Origin: Polyodon spathula
Lineage: Eukaryota; Chordata; Actinopteri; Acipenseriformes; Polyodontidae
Assembly: GCF_017654505.1 (NCBI RefSeq)
Contig: NC_054535.1
Location: 41,668,664-41,732,663, forward strand
Direction of reading: 5' to 3'
DNA length: 64,000 nucleotides
Part shown: positions 21,781-34,792 of the stretch, one piece after another
Numbering within the stretch: the first letter of the stretch is position 1
How the letters are laid out: each line of letters begins with the position of its first letter
The notes under the pieces: model-generated
What the model saw: the letters and a program-made list of their open reading frames with translations, nothing else
What the model was told of the DNA's origin: nothing
Database searches by the model: none
Position numbers and translations under genes: made by a program

Positions 21781-24700
21781 TACGGTAATACACTGCCTAC
21801 TGCTACCACTGCAAGGACCTTGGGTGGTTTCCCTGCTGCCTCTATAGCACATGCTCAGCAGTGATTTCTGAGTTCAGCCTTGAATTAGTGTTGACAACTT
21901 ACTGATGAATCCATCCATTAGAATACCTGACCTGTATAATTTTTATTTTGATGTATAATGTAGATGTGGCTGTGGATTTTCCATGACACCTCCCCCCCCC
22001 CATTATCTGTAGTTACTGTATGCAAGTAGCTTTGAAAAAAGGTACTTCTGCTGAAACCTGTCCTCCTTTTAATATATATATTTTTTTGTTTTGATAAACG
22101 ACCCACATGTCCCAGAATTCACCAGCCAACTGCTACTGGATGTGATACTGTTGTAGCATCTTGAGTTGGGGACCAGTGGTAAACATCAGCGGCTGGGTTG
22201 GCATTTTAGGTGGGGCCTCAATGGTTGCGCTGCTCGCGGCCGCATTGGCTATACTCTGCTGCAGCTGTTGCTTCCCTTACATCTCGCTGGGTGGTTGAAT
22301 CCTGGTAAGTCTCATCTAATGCCGGCCTTGCATTCATTCTCATCTTGCTCACGGTGCGGTTGTATTAACGTTTTTGTTTCGTTTGTTACATGGTTTTCTC
22401 ACACTCTTGTCTCGATTTTAATGCCGTTCTCACTTTTCTCTCTCATTTCCCTCTGCCTGATTTTCTGATTTGCTGTCCCACAGCAGTGGTTCTGTAGGTT
22501 GGTAAGGGATGCGAGAATGCTCCTGATTCCAACTCGGTGTCTGCTGGTAGCTGGTCTCTGCTACTATCTCTCCCCCGCGGGTGTATGTTTGCTCTGCCCG
22601 CTGCCTTCCCCAGTTGAGCTGTGGGGATGGGTGGGCAGCAGCGAGAGAGCTCCCAGCTCCAGCGTAGTGTCTGCCTCAGACCAAGCCGTGCTGTGCTGGC
22701 ACCCCTCTCCGGTTCTCACAGCTGGGTTAAATCTTCTCTCTTGGCCCGCTGTAGGTCTCTGTCTGCGCAGGGTCTTGTCTTCGCCCCTCCAAAGCGCCTT
22801 TATCAACTCTCTGTTCCCAAACAGTTGTATCAGGTTCCCCCAGCTTGGGTACTCCTTCTCCCGGGCAATTTCCCTTCAGCTCCGCTGTGTTCATTGGATC
22901 CCTATTCTGGCTGACACCAGTGTGACGCTGATTGTGCTATGGATTCCAACGGGAGGTGACACAGGTGTTAATGCTGGCAATACCTGGAGACTGTTTATTG
23001 AAACTGCTCTTTTAATAATCCAAACAAGCTCAAGAACTGAACCGCATTTAAACAGACTTCACCCGAGGCAGCAACACTTCCCCCTCCTAAATACTGCTTC
23101 CTTAGGCTCTCATTGGACACTCTCACATACACCTCATTTGCATGTTTTCCGTAACCCATCCCATACGGCACATAGGCAGCACATGCATCATCACTCGTTG
23201 ACAGCCATGTGTGGGAGGAAGAGAGAAGAGAAAGACAGAACAGAACACGTGGGTGGATCAAACTAATGTAACTCGCATACACAAGCACACTCCAATTCTA
23301 ACTAACTTCACATAATTCACGGTCTCCTGACCACTTTTTCCCTTCCTCACTCGCAGTCCATGTTTCGTTCTGCAAATGCACTAATAAGTCTGTTTCAATG
23401 ACCGCATTAAATTTAATAGAAAATAAAAACATACTGAGTTAACTACCTAGCCTAAACATAATTAATCTATTTTTGTAATTGCCATAAATAGCCCAGCAGC
23501 TTCTGTTGAAGACTGCAGTCACATCGCTGACAATTTTACATATTAATTGGACAGCCTGGATAGCCTTGGCCTTTCTATTGGACTAGATCCCAACGGGACT
23601 GTTGCCTATTTTGCATTGTTGCATTTGAGGGTCTAGGGCTATGTAAGCAGCCTGCGCACCAGCTTTGGTGTGTGCTGTCAGTTTTGGAAGATAGCAGTTG
23701 TATGTTTCGATTCCTTACCGCTCCTACAGTATTGATTTGAGCACTTTCAGTTTCATGAAAACACCTTTTCAATTTATAAATGCTGCAGTTTGCTTAACAT
23801 TTTCTTCAAAATTTCTCTTCGTGACCCCAAAAAGATGAATGAAGATGACCTGAAAATGACACTGAGGAGAAGCGTATGTAATGTGCTTTCAAAGAGGATA
23901 AGACAGAACATTGTGTAACTGGAGTCAAGAACCATACTAGCATGTTTTGTTCTGTGAGTCGGGGTCTCATTCCCAAAGTATAGCGATAACATTCTTGAAC
24001 AAAGTGCCAGGTCGTGTTGTTGCACTCGGATGTATTAATAGGTGGAATGTGGGGTTCTTATGTTGCTTAGTACAGGGCATGGCAACAAAAGGCAGTGCTT
24101 TGGAGTCCATGTAGTAGAGGTCTTTTTCTTTGCTCGTGAAATAAAATCCTATCCTCTGTAATCTTTCTCGTTTTGTTCTGGGCTTTCAGACTGTGTAAGT
24201 TTGAATGTTTTGGAATGTAACCATTGAAGAAGGGATGTTTTTTTTTATCTAATCATGTCTTCAATTACAACTGTGACATACAGAGAAAAGGTCTAAAAGC
24301 TTATCTGAGCCATAATAAACCAAGTATTGGATTTTCTTAAATGTGCTCCTTTTGTTCTACTGTAATCCATTAACTTTTGAATTGGGGAAACAGTTTGTTT
24401 CCAGTTTCTCAATTAAATCAAAGGGATTAATGAAGTCGGGATCTAAATAGAGAAGAGGTGACATGTTCCTATCTTATATTAGAATTGTATTTACAACACT
24501 TGTACAGTATGATAGGAAAATACTGTATTGCAAATACAGTGCAAAAACAATCCCAGACTTGGGTGTTTAGTGCATGTAGTAAATGTGCTAAATGGTAACT
24601 ACATGTTGTTAATTTACTCATATTTTGCAGTGCATCCAGATTTATAATAGATCACTCCAAATGTACACTGACATGCTACTAGCAGGCACATGAAGAACAG

Positions 24701-24985
24701 GTATTCCCAAATCCGTGTCAAATATTACCGGATTGTACTAAGAAAACTACTTTGGGAAAGTGGACTTTTGTACATTTTTTATTTTTTTGTTGTGTTTTTT
24801 TCATAGAAAAAAAAGACATGAAAATTATATTATTAATAACTTTTTTGGTAAAGCAGCATTTATAATTGAGCCTTAATGTAAAAAGCTAGCAAAAAATGCA
24901 CCCTTACATTAGCTCCAGAATTGGTTTCTCTTATGTAGCAAAGTGATTTTTGGAAATACAGAATTAAAAGTGTTATTCTTTAGTG
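21781..24985. other. Intergenic DNA with a GC-rich block at 22166-23290
   Basis: The GC-rich block touches the gypsy fragment on its gag side and could be its leader or LTR, but no matching ends were found. Its 255-codon open frame (22499-23266) resembles no protein I know. 23290-24985 is AT-rich and shows nothing. Confidence 0.4.
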
Positions 24986-25765
24986 TAGTGGTTCTCAATC
25001 CTGGTCCTGGGGGACCACTGCCCTGCTGGTTTTTGTTCCATCTGAGCTCTGAATTATTTAATTGAACCCTCAATTGAACAAATACTTTGCTTAATTTGAC
25101 TTTTTCAATTGTGTGGCTTATAAGAAAGATTTTGAGTTCCTTATACAATTTTATACTTAACTTGAAATCTCCATCAATTTAAAATAATTTAAGAGCCCAG
25201 ATTAGGCAAGTTTTTAGTTCAATTAGGGTTCAATTAAGTAATTAAGAGCTTAGCTGGAACAAAAATCATCAGGGCAATGGTCCCCCCAAGAGTTCAGTTC
25301 GCAGTGACAGACAAGCAAACCAAGTGCGAGATGAAGAGGGGAAGAGGGGAAGAGGGAATGGGCTCGCCGCAGATTCGGCTGCCGGAGCGGGGCTGAAGCG
25401 AAGCAGAAGTGTCTTATCTCCTGGAGTAAGCTGCAGCTCCTCTTGCAGCAAAAAAGTAAATACATTAAAAGATAACCACATAATAGGCCTAATAAAATTA
25501 ATGTCTGTGTTATAAAGTACCAGCACAGCTTTTCTTTAGTTTAGATACTGTATCAAAAGGGAGAGACAGAAACGGAAGTTAGACTGAGAAGTTGTTTACA
25601 GTTTGAACAACACCGGTACTGTATTTACTGTATAAATATTGCATAAGTCACTAGTGTAGGAAATTAGGAGTGTTCTGTCCGAGGCACGTTTATAGTGAGT
25701 GAGCACTGTTGGAATGAAAACCAGAAGACACAGGGGGTCCCCAGGATCAGGTTTGAGACGCCCTG
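24986..25765. mobile_element. hAT-like non-autonomous element (MITE)
   Basis: The left end TAGTGGTTCTCAATCCTGGT and right end, read inverted (CAGGGCGTCTCAAACCTGAT), are imperfect inverted repeats. Both continue into CCTGGGG(G)ACC. This resembles the CAGTGGTTCTCAACC ends of hAT (Charlie) elements. Flanks CTTTAGTG and ATTTAGAT could be a worn 8-bp duplication. There is no transposase. Confidence 0.65.
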
Positions 25766-27000
25766 ATTTAGATGGAATTATAATACACTGCCTGCTGTCT
25801 ATTATTCATTATATAGTTAAGTATTTTGCAACTTCAAGGTTCTAATGGAGAATGACAGTTTGCACAATAATGTACAATTGTTTTTTTTTTTTTGTTTGTT
25901 TGTTTGTTTTTTATTCAGGAGTGATGCGCTCAAAATAATGTTTACTTGTATTTTTTCTGGGGCATCTTGTCAACAGCACAAGCTGAGGTAGTTTACAGTT
26001 TCACCAGTTTACAGTAAATACAGTAATTGTAAATCTCGAAAAACTACTCACTTCTAAATCTTTTGTAGTCATTTTTGTATTACTTTAGTATAAATACATG
26101 TTAATTTGGATTCATATGTTGTTTTTTTCTGACTTTATGTGAACAAAAAGACACACATTTGCCCGTTTTCCCATTGGAAATAGTGATATTTTGAAATATC
26201 ACTGTCCTGGTCACAAAAACAAAGTTTGTGGGGAATAATAGCCATTTTCAATATTTTTGAGGCATAAGCAATTAGGAAATAACACTTACTACCCAGGAAC
26301 AAAAAAAAAAAAAAAATTGTTACATGGTGTAATGCTTCTTCCTCAGTTTAAAATACTACACTATTGTTTATTGCCAATGAAACAAAGATATAGCGTTGGT
26401 TGGCAAAACAATTACATGTAGACAATATTTATTGAATTGAGTTCAACTTGGAACAATTACTTTATTGTATATTCTACAGTTCCACTATTCTAGGTCTTCT
26501 ATTGGATTATCGTTAATTTTGAGAAGAGTCCTTTCCCTCCATTCCACTGGTAATGGCATTCCTTGTAAACTTGGTTGCTTTTCTGGAAGGAGAATCCGCC
26601 CATAACCAATACGTCATCAGCAAGTGCATAAAAGCTCTGTGTGTTCATTCTTGTCGCTTCTTTTTGTTTCGGCTGCTCAGTCAAGCGCTGGGAGGCCGAA
26701 ACAGGAGTTGACGTCTTAGAGCCTGGAGGAAGGGCTGCCCTCAGCCATGGATTTCCTGAGGTTTTCCCCCTAAAAAAACTAAATATGTAGGTAGGGTTTT
26801 TTCCTTACCTGAGTGCTAAGCGGTTCGTATTTAGTTTTGCGGGGTGTGTGGTCTGGTTTGAGAGGCTGGGCTCTCTCCCTCAGTGCAGTCATGCTCGGGG
26901 GGACAGGCCATGTCTCAGCTGCTGATTTTCATTAAATTCTATATTTGGGGGTTAGGTGGCAGAGTGCCACTGTGGAGAGCGTTAAATATTTTTCATTGTT
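25766..27000. other. Intergenic DNA
   Basis: Mostly AT-rich. It contains a near-perfect 20-bp palindrome (GTGATATTTTGAAATATCAC, about 26183) and, from 26690, a GC-richer segment leading into the tandem dimer. Confidence 0.4.
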
Positions 27001-27346
27001 CATTCATGGTTTGGCGGCCTCGTCATTTCGGGGAGAGGTGGCTACAGCCACTTCTTATCTGCGGCACTGGGATGCATGTATTTGTTCGTGCATTTCTAGC
27101 CGGTCTCGCGCAGGTAGCTGTCGGGCACCCACGGATGAGGCCTCCGGCCAATTTTATCTCGCAATTATGGGGTGCATTAATTGTTTGTCATTCTCCATTC
27201 ATGGTTTGGCGGGCTCATCTTTTGGGCGGAGGTCTCATAGCCACATCCTATCTGCGGCACTGGTATGCATGTATCTGTTCATGTATTTTTAGCCGGCCTC
27301 GCGCAGGTAGCCGTCGGGCACCCGCAGACAAGACCTCTGGCCAAAT
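27001..27346. repeat. Tandem dimer, period about 195 bp
   Basis: Units 27001-27153 and 27196-27346 share CATTCATGGTTTGGCGG, ATCTGCGGCACTGG, ATGCATGTAT, CTCGCGCAGGTAGC and GTCGGGCACCC. Divergence is moderate. It sits in a GC-rich island (26690-27380) of unknown origin. Confidence 0.8.
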
Positions 27347-28509
27347 AAATATTTCACTCTGGCCCTGAGCACCCTTGCAGTCATAAATCATCTGCAATTG
27401 CAATTACTATCATCATCATTCATTCACTGCCATTCATTTAAGCGGATTCTCTGTGCTGAATGTGCCTTTCCTCACTCTGCCGTGACTGATCAGCGCTGAT
27501 ATGAGTAAGATAGATAATGGTTTTTAGTAAGTTTTCCTTCTTAGCAGCTTGTTCTGTTGGCACAGCTAGTGCTTTATATACATTAATGTAACAGTAACTA
27601 CACTGATGTTGTGTTTAATACAGGGTGGTTTAAAACATGAGTTCTAAATCAAAGGAAAAATAGTATTTGCGATGTGTGCTTATCCCATAATAATGCTGTT
27701 GTACGAGTCAAGGTTATTATACAATGCGGTAGGCCTATTGATCTTTTTTATAACATACCTTAAATGTTTAAAATTTGCTCAGCTATGCACTACTCTCCTT
27801 ACTTGTTTGCTGTTAGATACAAAATGTGAGAGCCAATATCTGACACTGAGGTCATTTGTTTTTCTAGAACAAACTTAAGCTGTGATAGCAGTCCATAGAT
27901 TTATTGACAAGTGTTACTTCATTCATTCCATTAAGAGCGGTCACAGATGGGTTTAATAAGGCAGAATGAAGTCATGTTGTTATCTTAATTGCTGTTCTTT
28001 TTGTGCCACCCATTGCGTTTGAAAGTTCATGTCAGGCGATTGCCCAGGTGTGTGACAAAAAGAGAATTCTTATCGTTGTGATTTTGGAATGCACTGTTTA
28101 GTTTAATTGAATTGATGTTGTGCTTTAATGTTAGATTGGTTCTGTTTTGTTTTGTGCTGCAATGGAAAACTGTATAAAGAAAAGATAGATATAACATTAA
28201 CAGGAACATATGCAACATCAGCTGTTATAGTCATTTGATTATACTCATAAAGTGCCATATGTGACCTTGACCTATATTCAAATGAAGGCATCAAAAGCTC
28301 TTAAATTAGTCTAATGTGTAACCTAGCATATATACTTTCTGTCACTTGTGAACATTACATATTTTGTCTCTAAAAATGGGTTAAAAGTAATAAAATAAAA
28401 AAATGCAATAGAAATATAGATTTCCCCCAAAAAAGTTGAAGGAAACAAAATTTACCTTCATTAAGGTAAATATTAGCTTTTGGGGAGAATCGTATAATTT
28501 ATTATTTTT

Positions 28510-29300
28510 TTTTTTATGTAGTTCATGAGGCGTGAGCTGGGGGTAGAGATAGAGATAGGGCAGACGAAGCAGAAGGGAACGGTTAGTAGGACAGAGTGCC
28601 GGCTAGAAAGGACCGGACCTAGGATAGAAGAACGGGCGAGGCCCACTCTAGTAGCAGACCAGCGAAGCTGGACATGGAAGCTAGGACAGAAAGTGGTCAC
28701 TGACTGAGGGCGGCGATGCCGACACGAGCTCAGGGCCGAAGGCCTAGCAACCGAAAACATATATGAGGGTTATGACTCGTGGAGCCACCCCTCGGAGGAA
28801 GATGGTCCCGGAAGACTGGGACACGAAAGGAGATAGAGAGGGAGAGGTACCCAGCATTTGAGACTTCTGTAAAGGGGCGCTCATTAGACCCCCAATTGGC
28901 CAAGACTTCATGCTGCCTGGGACCTGAGATAAGAACAAGGCATAGAGGTTAGTATAGGACTTGAGCATGAGTAGCCACGTCCCGAACTGAGACAGAATAT
29001 AGAACGGCTTGAGTGAGGCAAGATAAGCGCAGGAGCTGCGAAAGAAGAGTGTGGCCGGGGGTCCGCTCTGACTCGCACGGTGAGAACCCCCCTGAAGGTC
29101 AAGGGTTAGCTGAAGCCATGCCCTGAGGTCGGGGAAGTGAGATCACTTGACCCCCAGAGACGACCGATGCGAAGGCATGTATGAGAAGGTGGAGGAGGGG
29201 AGGAGGAGGAAAACGAAATGCTAGACAGCAAAGGTGCAAGTGATCAGGGCTTAAATAGTAAATAGGAACTAATTGACAGGAAATTGGAAACCCCCTTGCT
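28510..29300. other. GC-rich block of unknown origin
   Basis: A sharp rise in GC and purine content compared with its AT-rich flanks (GGGGGTAGAGATAGAGATAG, GGCCGAAGGCC and similar). It begins right after a T-rich run ending in TAG. There are only short open frames and no recognised protein. It could be a transposon body or a retrocopy of a non-coding RNA. Confidence 0.45.
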
Positions 29301-29338
29301 ACACACCTCCAGAACTTACGCAAGCTAACATTTGTTGC

Positions 29339-29490
29339 CAAATATTTTTTTGTTATTTTCTCCCAATTTGAAATGCCCAATTATTATTTAGACTCAGCTC
29401 ACTGCTACCATTTTTTTGTTATTTTCTGGGCAGCCAGGAAATGCCCAATTATTATTTAGACTCAGCTCACTGCTACCACCCAAGGACACC
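29339..29490 (-). repeat. tRNA-SINE 3' tail, tandemly duplicated
   Basis: Two adjacent copies of TGTTATTTTCT...AAATGCCCAATTATTATTTAGA and CTCAGCTCACTGCTACC, matching the inverse of the SINE tail seen at 53277-53740. The head is missing. Confidence 0.65.
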
Positions 29491-29932
29491 CCTGTTGACC
29501 CAGCCCCCACCCCAGCTTTTCAAAAAAGTTGTATTACTGGTACAACACAAGGCAACATTGACATCAAAGTTGCATTAGCCTTAAAGACTACTTGAGCTAG
29601 AACACTTGGTAAGTACTGCTAACCATTCATGTTTATCTTTTATAAAATCAGGCGGGTACCTTTTGCAACTCTTCTCAACAGGTTTCAATTGCTCAGTACA
29701 AGACACCAACCTCATCATCTCAAGCCATAATTGCTTGATGGGATTCATAACTAGTGACGGGGGTTATGGACCTTGATATTTTCACTCCAGTGTTAAAACA
29801 TTTACTCAGATCCTGAATGCTACTCAAGGGAAATTAATATACATTGTCAGTACTTATGTGCACCACTACATATCTCTACTTATTCATGTAGTTATACTCA
29901 AATGCAAACTAGCCTTGATTCCTTCTATAATA

Positions 29933-29991
29933 CAGGGTGATCAGAAAGTAAGTTTACCACATCAATGCACTTCTTTTCTAATCACCCTGTG
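29933..29991. mobile_element. Miniature mariner-like inverted repeat
   Basis: 59 bp with ends CAGGGTGATCAGAAA and, inverted, CACAGGGTGATTAGAAA, flanked by TA on each side. It is similar to internally deleted mariner elements. Confidence 0.6.
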
Positions 29992-30125
29992 TATTAGGTG
30001 AATTGTCTGAAGTTGATGATTTATACCTGTAAATGCCACTGCATCGTGGTTGATGTAGTTCTTTGAACACTAATGCTTGTAAATGCAACAAAAAAACAAA
30101 TCACAAAATATTTGATTTATTTTAG

Positions 30126-30330
30126 GGCAGATTATGTACTTCATGGGATACACAAACCAAAAACGATCATTGCAAAATACGTCAAGCCAGAAAGAGTCAT
30201 TGATATGGGCACCGCTTATATGCATCACTTTAATACTTGGTTTATCCGTTTCGTGCAGCCAAATCTGCTGGGTACAGGCAGTCCCCAGCTAGGACAAACT
30301 TGAAAGCTACATACAAAGATGAATGTGAAA
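30126..30330 (+). pseudogene. SAXO1: SAXO1-like internal exon relic with frameshift
   Basis: After a TTTTAG acceptor the frame reads ADYVLHGIHKPKTIIAKYVK, then DMGTAYMHHFNTW. It aligns with the Mn-repeat pattern of SAXO1 (human DFGPHK...FVPSEENMDLLTTYKKDYNPY). The frame stops at 30301 (TGA). A one-base shift near 30271 opens a second frame with TNLKATYKDEC, resembling the next repeat (PTYKADY). No long downstream SAXO1 exon exists in the window, so I call it a pseudogene; a donor-like GGTACAG at 30270 leaves a small chance of a real exon. Confidence 0.5.
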
Positions 30331-33300
30331 TCCACACTGAAGCAATTCCATATTGTTCCAAGGTTGTGGTTGGCTTTTGCCGTGTTGCAGTTTCATTTTG
30401 TTAATTCCTACATTCTGGATGCATGCATGCCTTTTGTGAATGCTATTGGGTCTGATTTGGTAAAATCGCCATTTCATTGTTGTACACTTGAGGACTTGTA
30501 GAAATGGGGCAACGTCTTCCCAAACATTACAGATGGTTCAAATAAAAAACCCTGGAAGACCCACGGTGTGAAAAATAAGAATTGTAAATAAATTGTATTT
30601 AATGGATGGCATTAAAGTTATACTGAGAAGTTAATTTAAATCTGTGGTGAATGAGTCTTGGTACCTAAACCAGACTTTTTGTCATTATATAAAGCATCCT
30701 ATAGAAACAGAGGTTACATTTTTTTTTATTTTTTATGATTTCTTAATGAATTAGTTAGGAAATGATCCTCTCATCACACATTTCATACTTTTTCTTAAAA
30801 AAAAAAAAACCTTTTAATACACTGTCTGTTTTCTGTCAACCACGGATATCCCTGCAAACGCAGCAATTCAAACAGTGTGAGTGAATACAGTACTGGGTCA
30901 CCGCTTCGACTGAGAAGAAAGTGAACAAAAACGCCAACCCAAATAGAACAGCGTCAGATTTAGAACCCCAATATGTTTTAGCATAAGAAAACAAATAAAC
31001 AAACCTTGTAGATGTATTCTGAATGGCTGATGTTAATGTTTTATTTTTATTTATTTAAAACAAAAATGCAGACAATCGCAAATAGATTCAGGAAATGAGT
31101 AAATTTGTACTTTGTGGATATTTCTAGACCGAATCACAGATCTGACATATGGCTTCTAGTATTGGTATTGAAAGCTTAATATAAAACAAAATGTACTTTT
31201 ACACACTGTTAATGTGAATCTGACAATAATTGCCATGCATATAAATCTGTCATTCATAAAATAAAACGAAATGCTTGAACAGTGGGTTCATTGTAAAATG
31301 TTTTCACTGAGCGGTTTTAAAGAAAAAAAAGGGGGGGGGGGGCCCTCCGAAACCAAAGGGTTAAGAACCTTTCTTGTTGATCAAGTTAATGTTTTTGTAA
31401 ATGCACAAAATTGGGCAGTTGCTTCAGCACAAATAGGATATGTAGAAGCTGCAACAGTACTGTAAATAAAAATGAAAGGCTGTAAAGTTAGTTTTCTGTA
31501 GCACATTTTAGACATGGTGCAGAGCATATTCTAATAAAAGTCGTATTCAGAGAACAGAGCTGGACATATGTTGTAAATGCTCTACTACCTTTCTAGAAAT
31601 AGAGGTACTAAATAATCATATGGAAGTTAGTTATGTACAGTAAGTCTTAAACCTCATTAGATCTGTGTGACAAAGTTAAAATATCACTAAAAAAATAAAC
31701 TAAAATAGTTGCACCTTACACATTGCCTGTTCCAGTACCTCCTTCCCCATTTCTTTATTAAAGCTTAGTACTGTACATCTACACCAGATTTTTTTTTTTT
31801 TTTTAGTTAAAAACCAACACTGAGGCGAAAAAATACTTGTGCCAACAATTTCTGAAATTGAAAAGGACTTTGAGTCAAAGAGTTTGTCTCTTGAATTCAC
31901 TAGTTTAAGCTTAATTTAGTTCTTCATTCAACCCTACTGTGTTTGATATTTGTGGATGTTTATAGAAATGTCAGTGTAGAATGATTGACTTATCCAGCGA
32001 TTTTTCTATTAATATGGTGTTTGTTTTTCTTCATCTGTATAGGCTTGTGATCCAATAAATGACATATTTTCTCTGACTTCAGTGGGCTGTAACCACAACG
32101 GAACATCCAATATGAGATTTAAAAAATACTAGAATGTTTTTAAATATAACATTTCATATGAATATATATAAAAATGTTGTGTAATATTGCTACATACAGT
32201 AACTTGTATTTGTATTTCACATGATGTACAGAGTATGGGGGATTAAAAAACAAGAAAACTTCAAAATATAAGATAGCTTAAAGCTGTGCACGGACAGGTT
32301 TAGCAACAATCGCTGTTCAGGATGACTACCATTTCTCAGGCCCAGTTTCTAAGGATCATTTTAAACCGGCACCTGTAGCCAGGGGTCCAAGACCTTTTGA
32401 TGGTCTGTCTAGCTCCTAAAAGGAGTATGTACCTTATTCTGTGGTGTCTTATAAATGTATTGAAAAGATAGCCTTACAAGCCAAGTGTTATCCTGTTTCA
32501 CTACACAAAGGAAAGACTACAGGGGATTACGTGGGGAACCAAGCAAATCAGCCAAGTCTAAATCTGCCAGAGGAAGTCCGACCACTAAATTGAATTGTTC
32601 AACTGAATTTAGTGATAATTACCCACCATGCTGAAACATCCAATACCTTTGCACAAGGATGGTGAATATGTTCCCCCAGAAGTTGCAATGAAGATGACTT
32701 CAAAAGCTGACGTGGACTTCATGGAGCACCAGCTCTAGCAGTCTCCCCCAGAACTCAACCTAGAAATTGCACCCCTTTTGAGTCCAAGTCCACTATGAAA
32801 GATGACTATAAGTTATGGGATGCCAAGGCAGTCTTGATCAGAAGGGTAGAGCAAATACCTATTGCAGAAACCTATTGGCCGTTTTGAAAACACAACCACT
32901 TTCCGTGCTAATTATGCGTCACATGCCCCTGCTCGCACTCTGAGCTGTAAATCCATTCCCACTGTACAATGCTCTCGGACACGGCACAATGAAACCACTT
33001 CGTGCACAAGCTAAATTCCCAAGGAGCTCAAAGCTTTTTTCCCCCTCCACATATTTTTGTAAATTTTTAATATTATTACCTATGGCATTATGTGCCACCT
33101 TTCCAAGGTTATGTGCAAGCAGTATTCACCAGCAACTTTAAAAAATAGGTGCTTTAAGTAAATTGTCATTTTTGGTAAGACACAGAAATACAGTAAAGAT
33201 TTCAATGGCAGAAGACAGATGCCACAGAGCATAGTACTGGAAAATGACTTTACTCAGTGTGTGTGGTGGTGAACAATAGCGTTACATGAATCAGAAATGA

Positions 33301-34422
33301 ATCTTAAGTCCACCACCCAAAACAAATAGCTCCTGGTATGATGATCAAAAGCAAACACACAGAGAAAAATACTATTTTAATAAATAACTGTATTAAAAAT
33401 GATTCATATAAATATAATTGCAGGAAAAGGCATTATTCAGCAAATGAGATGTTGCTAGATCATTATCACATGCTGTAATTAAATCACTCAGTCAGACTGC
33501 TTGAACCGTCAATGTGACCAGTGTAACTCTTCATGCGTAAAAATTAAAGAACAGTGAAAACCCTGGTGTGGTAAGCACACACGTACCAGCCCATTTACTA
33601 CAAGACTGCAAATAAAATATGTTAACTGCTTTTGGGGAGGAATCAGAAACAGTAATAATTCAGCAGAACATCTGAGAAGTGCTTTAAAAACAAGGGAAGA
33701 AGTTTACAACAACCAAAAACGTAAAAAAAAAAATAAAATAAAAAATAATCTGTTTGGACACTAAAAATCACAATATTGCACTTTTTATACTTTGACATTC
33801 TAATAAATAGTTACAATGTGAAAAAAAAAAATATATTGTTAAATTATTTACAAAACACAGGAGACCCATTACAAAAAAGAGAATATTCCCTGCCAAATAC
33901 ATCATTTCTCACTAACTGTTTTCCTGGCATCAGTTTGTACATCTTTCCCAGTATACTTTGCTTATACCAGCCAGCAAAAGGACTTCAGTAATGAATAGTT
34001 TAATACAATAGTAGTTTTGCAATGCAAAAGCAGAGATATATATTTTTCATACATGATAAAAAAAATTATGCAGGTGCTTCTGTGTTTAGGCAATATTGGT
34101 GTAGGGGTTACTGGTTTGTAGAACTGCTTTCCAACTAATTTAGATTATTATTTCACCTAACTTTATACACACTATCTGCATGAATATAGAAAAATGAGTA
34201 TGCCAATGACCATAACATTTCTGCTGGGTCGACACCAACCAGACACCAGAAATTCTCTGCATATTCAGTTAGGGCATTGGCATTGCCACACAATCTCTAC
34301 ATACAGAAACATCCACCAAATGTAAATCAAACAGATCCCACTAGTGACAGAAACATATCAAACAAGTTTAAAATGTTTTCTGCTGAAACATTAACTCAAA
34401 TGTTCATAATGAACCATGCATG

Positions 34423-34467
<45 letters not shown>

Positions 34468-34655
34468 TTTTTATAATTACAACAAAAGCTCTATTCCGAA
34501 AAATAAGGCACATGATTAACTGCAATCCGCCAGACAGATGCAAATCAGACAATGATTACATTTTTAGCAGTGCTCAGTTTACACAACTCAAAATACATTG
34601 TCATTACTGCACTTTTTTTGTATACGTAAACGGCACATCAGGTTGTAATTAAGCA
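30331..34655. other. Intergenic DNA between SAXO1 relic and ADAMTSL1
   Basis: AT-rich, with no supported gene. There is a 38-base A run at 34426-34463. The intronless RRAGA frame expected from human synteny (about 313 codons) is absent. Confidence 0.45.
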
Positions 34656-34792
34656 ATAGAGCCCGTCGATGCAGTTCTACCGTGTGGTAGATGACCACAA
34701 CTGGAGTTATGCTTCCCGAGCCGAAGGCGAGGGTGCTAATGAAAATCAAGGTCATCTACCACACGGTACAGCCTGCATTGAGAGGGCTCTAT
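34656..34792. repeat. Palindromic fold-back element
   Basis: 137 bp. The arms contain ATAGAGCCC/GGGCTCTAT and TACCGTGTGGTAGATGACC with its exact inverse GGTCATCTACCACACGGTA. The centre has GAGCCGAAGGCGAGG. It can form one long hairpin and resembles a non-autonomous fold-back transposon. Confidence 0.8.

Noticed and set aside
22499..23266. A 255-codon + strand open frame.
   Set aside because: It sits in GC-rich DNA where long frames arise by chance, has no recognisable domain and no coding-like conservation signal that I can see.
26183..26202. A 20-bp palindrome near a sequence reading YHCPGHKNK, considered as SAXO1 exon 2.
   Set aside because: There is no acceptor, too few matching residues and no continuation of the SAXO1 frame.
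26883..27368. A 161-codon + strand frame with internal repetition.
   Set aside because: The repetition is that of the underlying DNA dimer, and it occurs in more than one frame, so it is not evidence of a protein.
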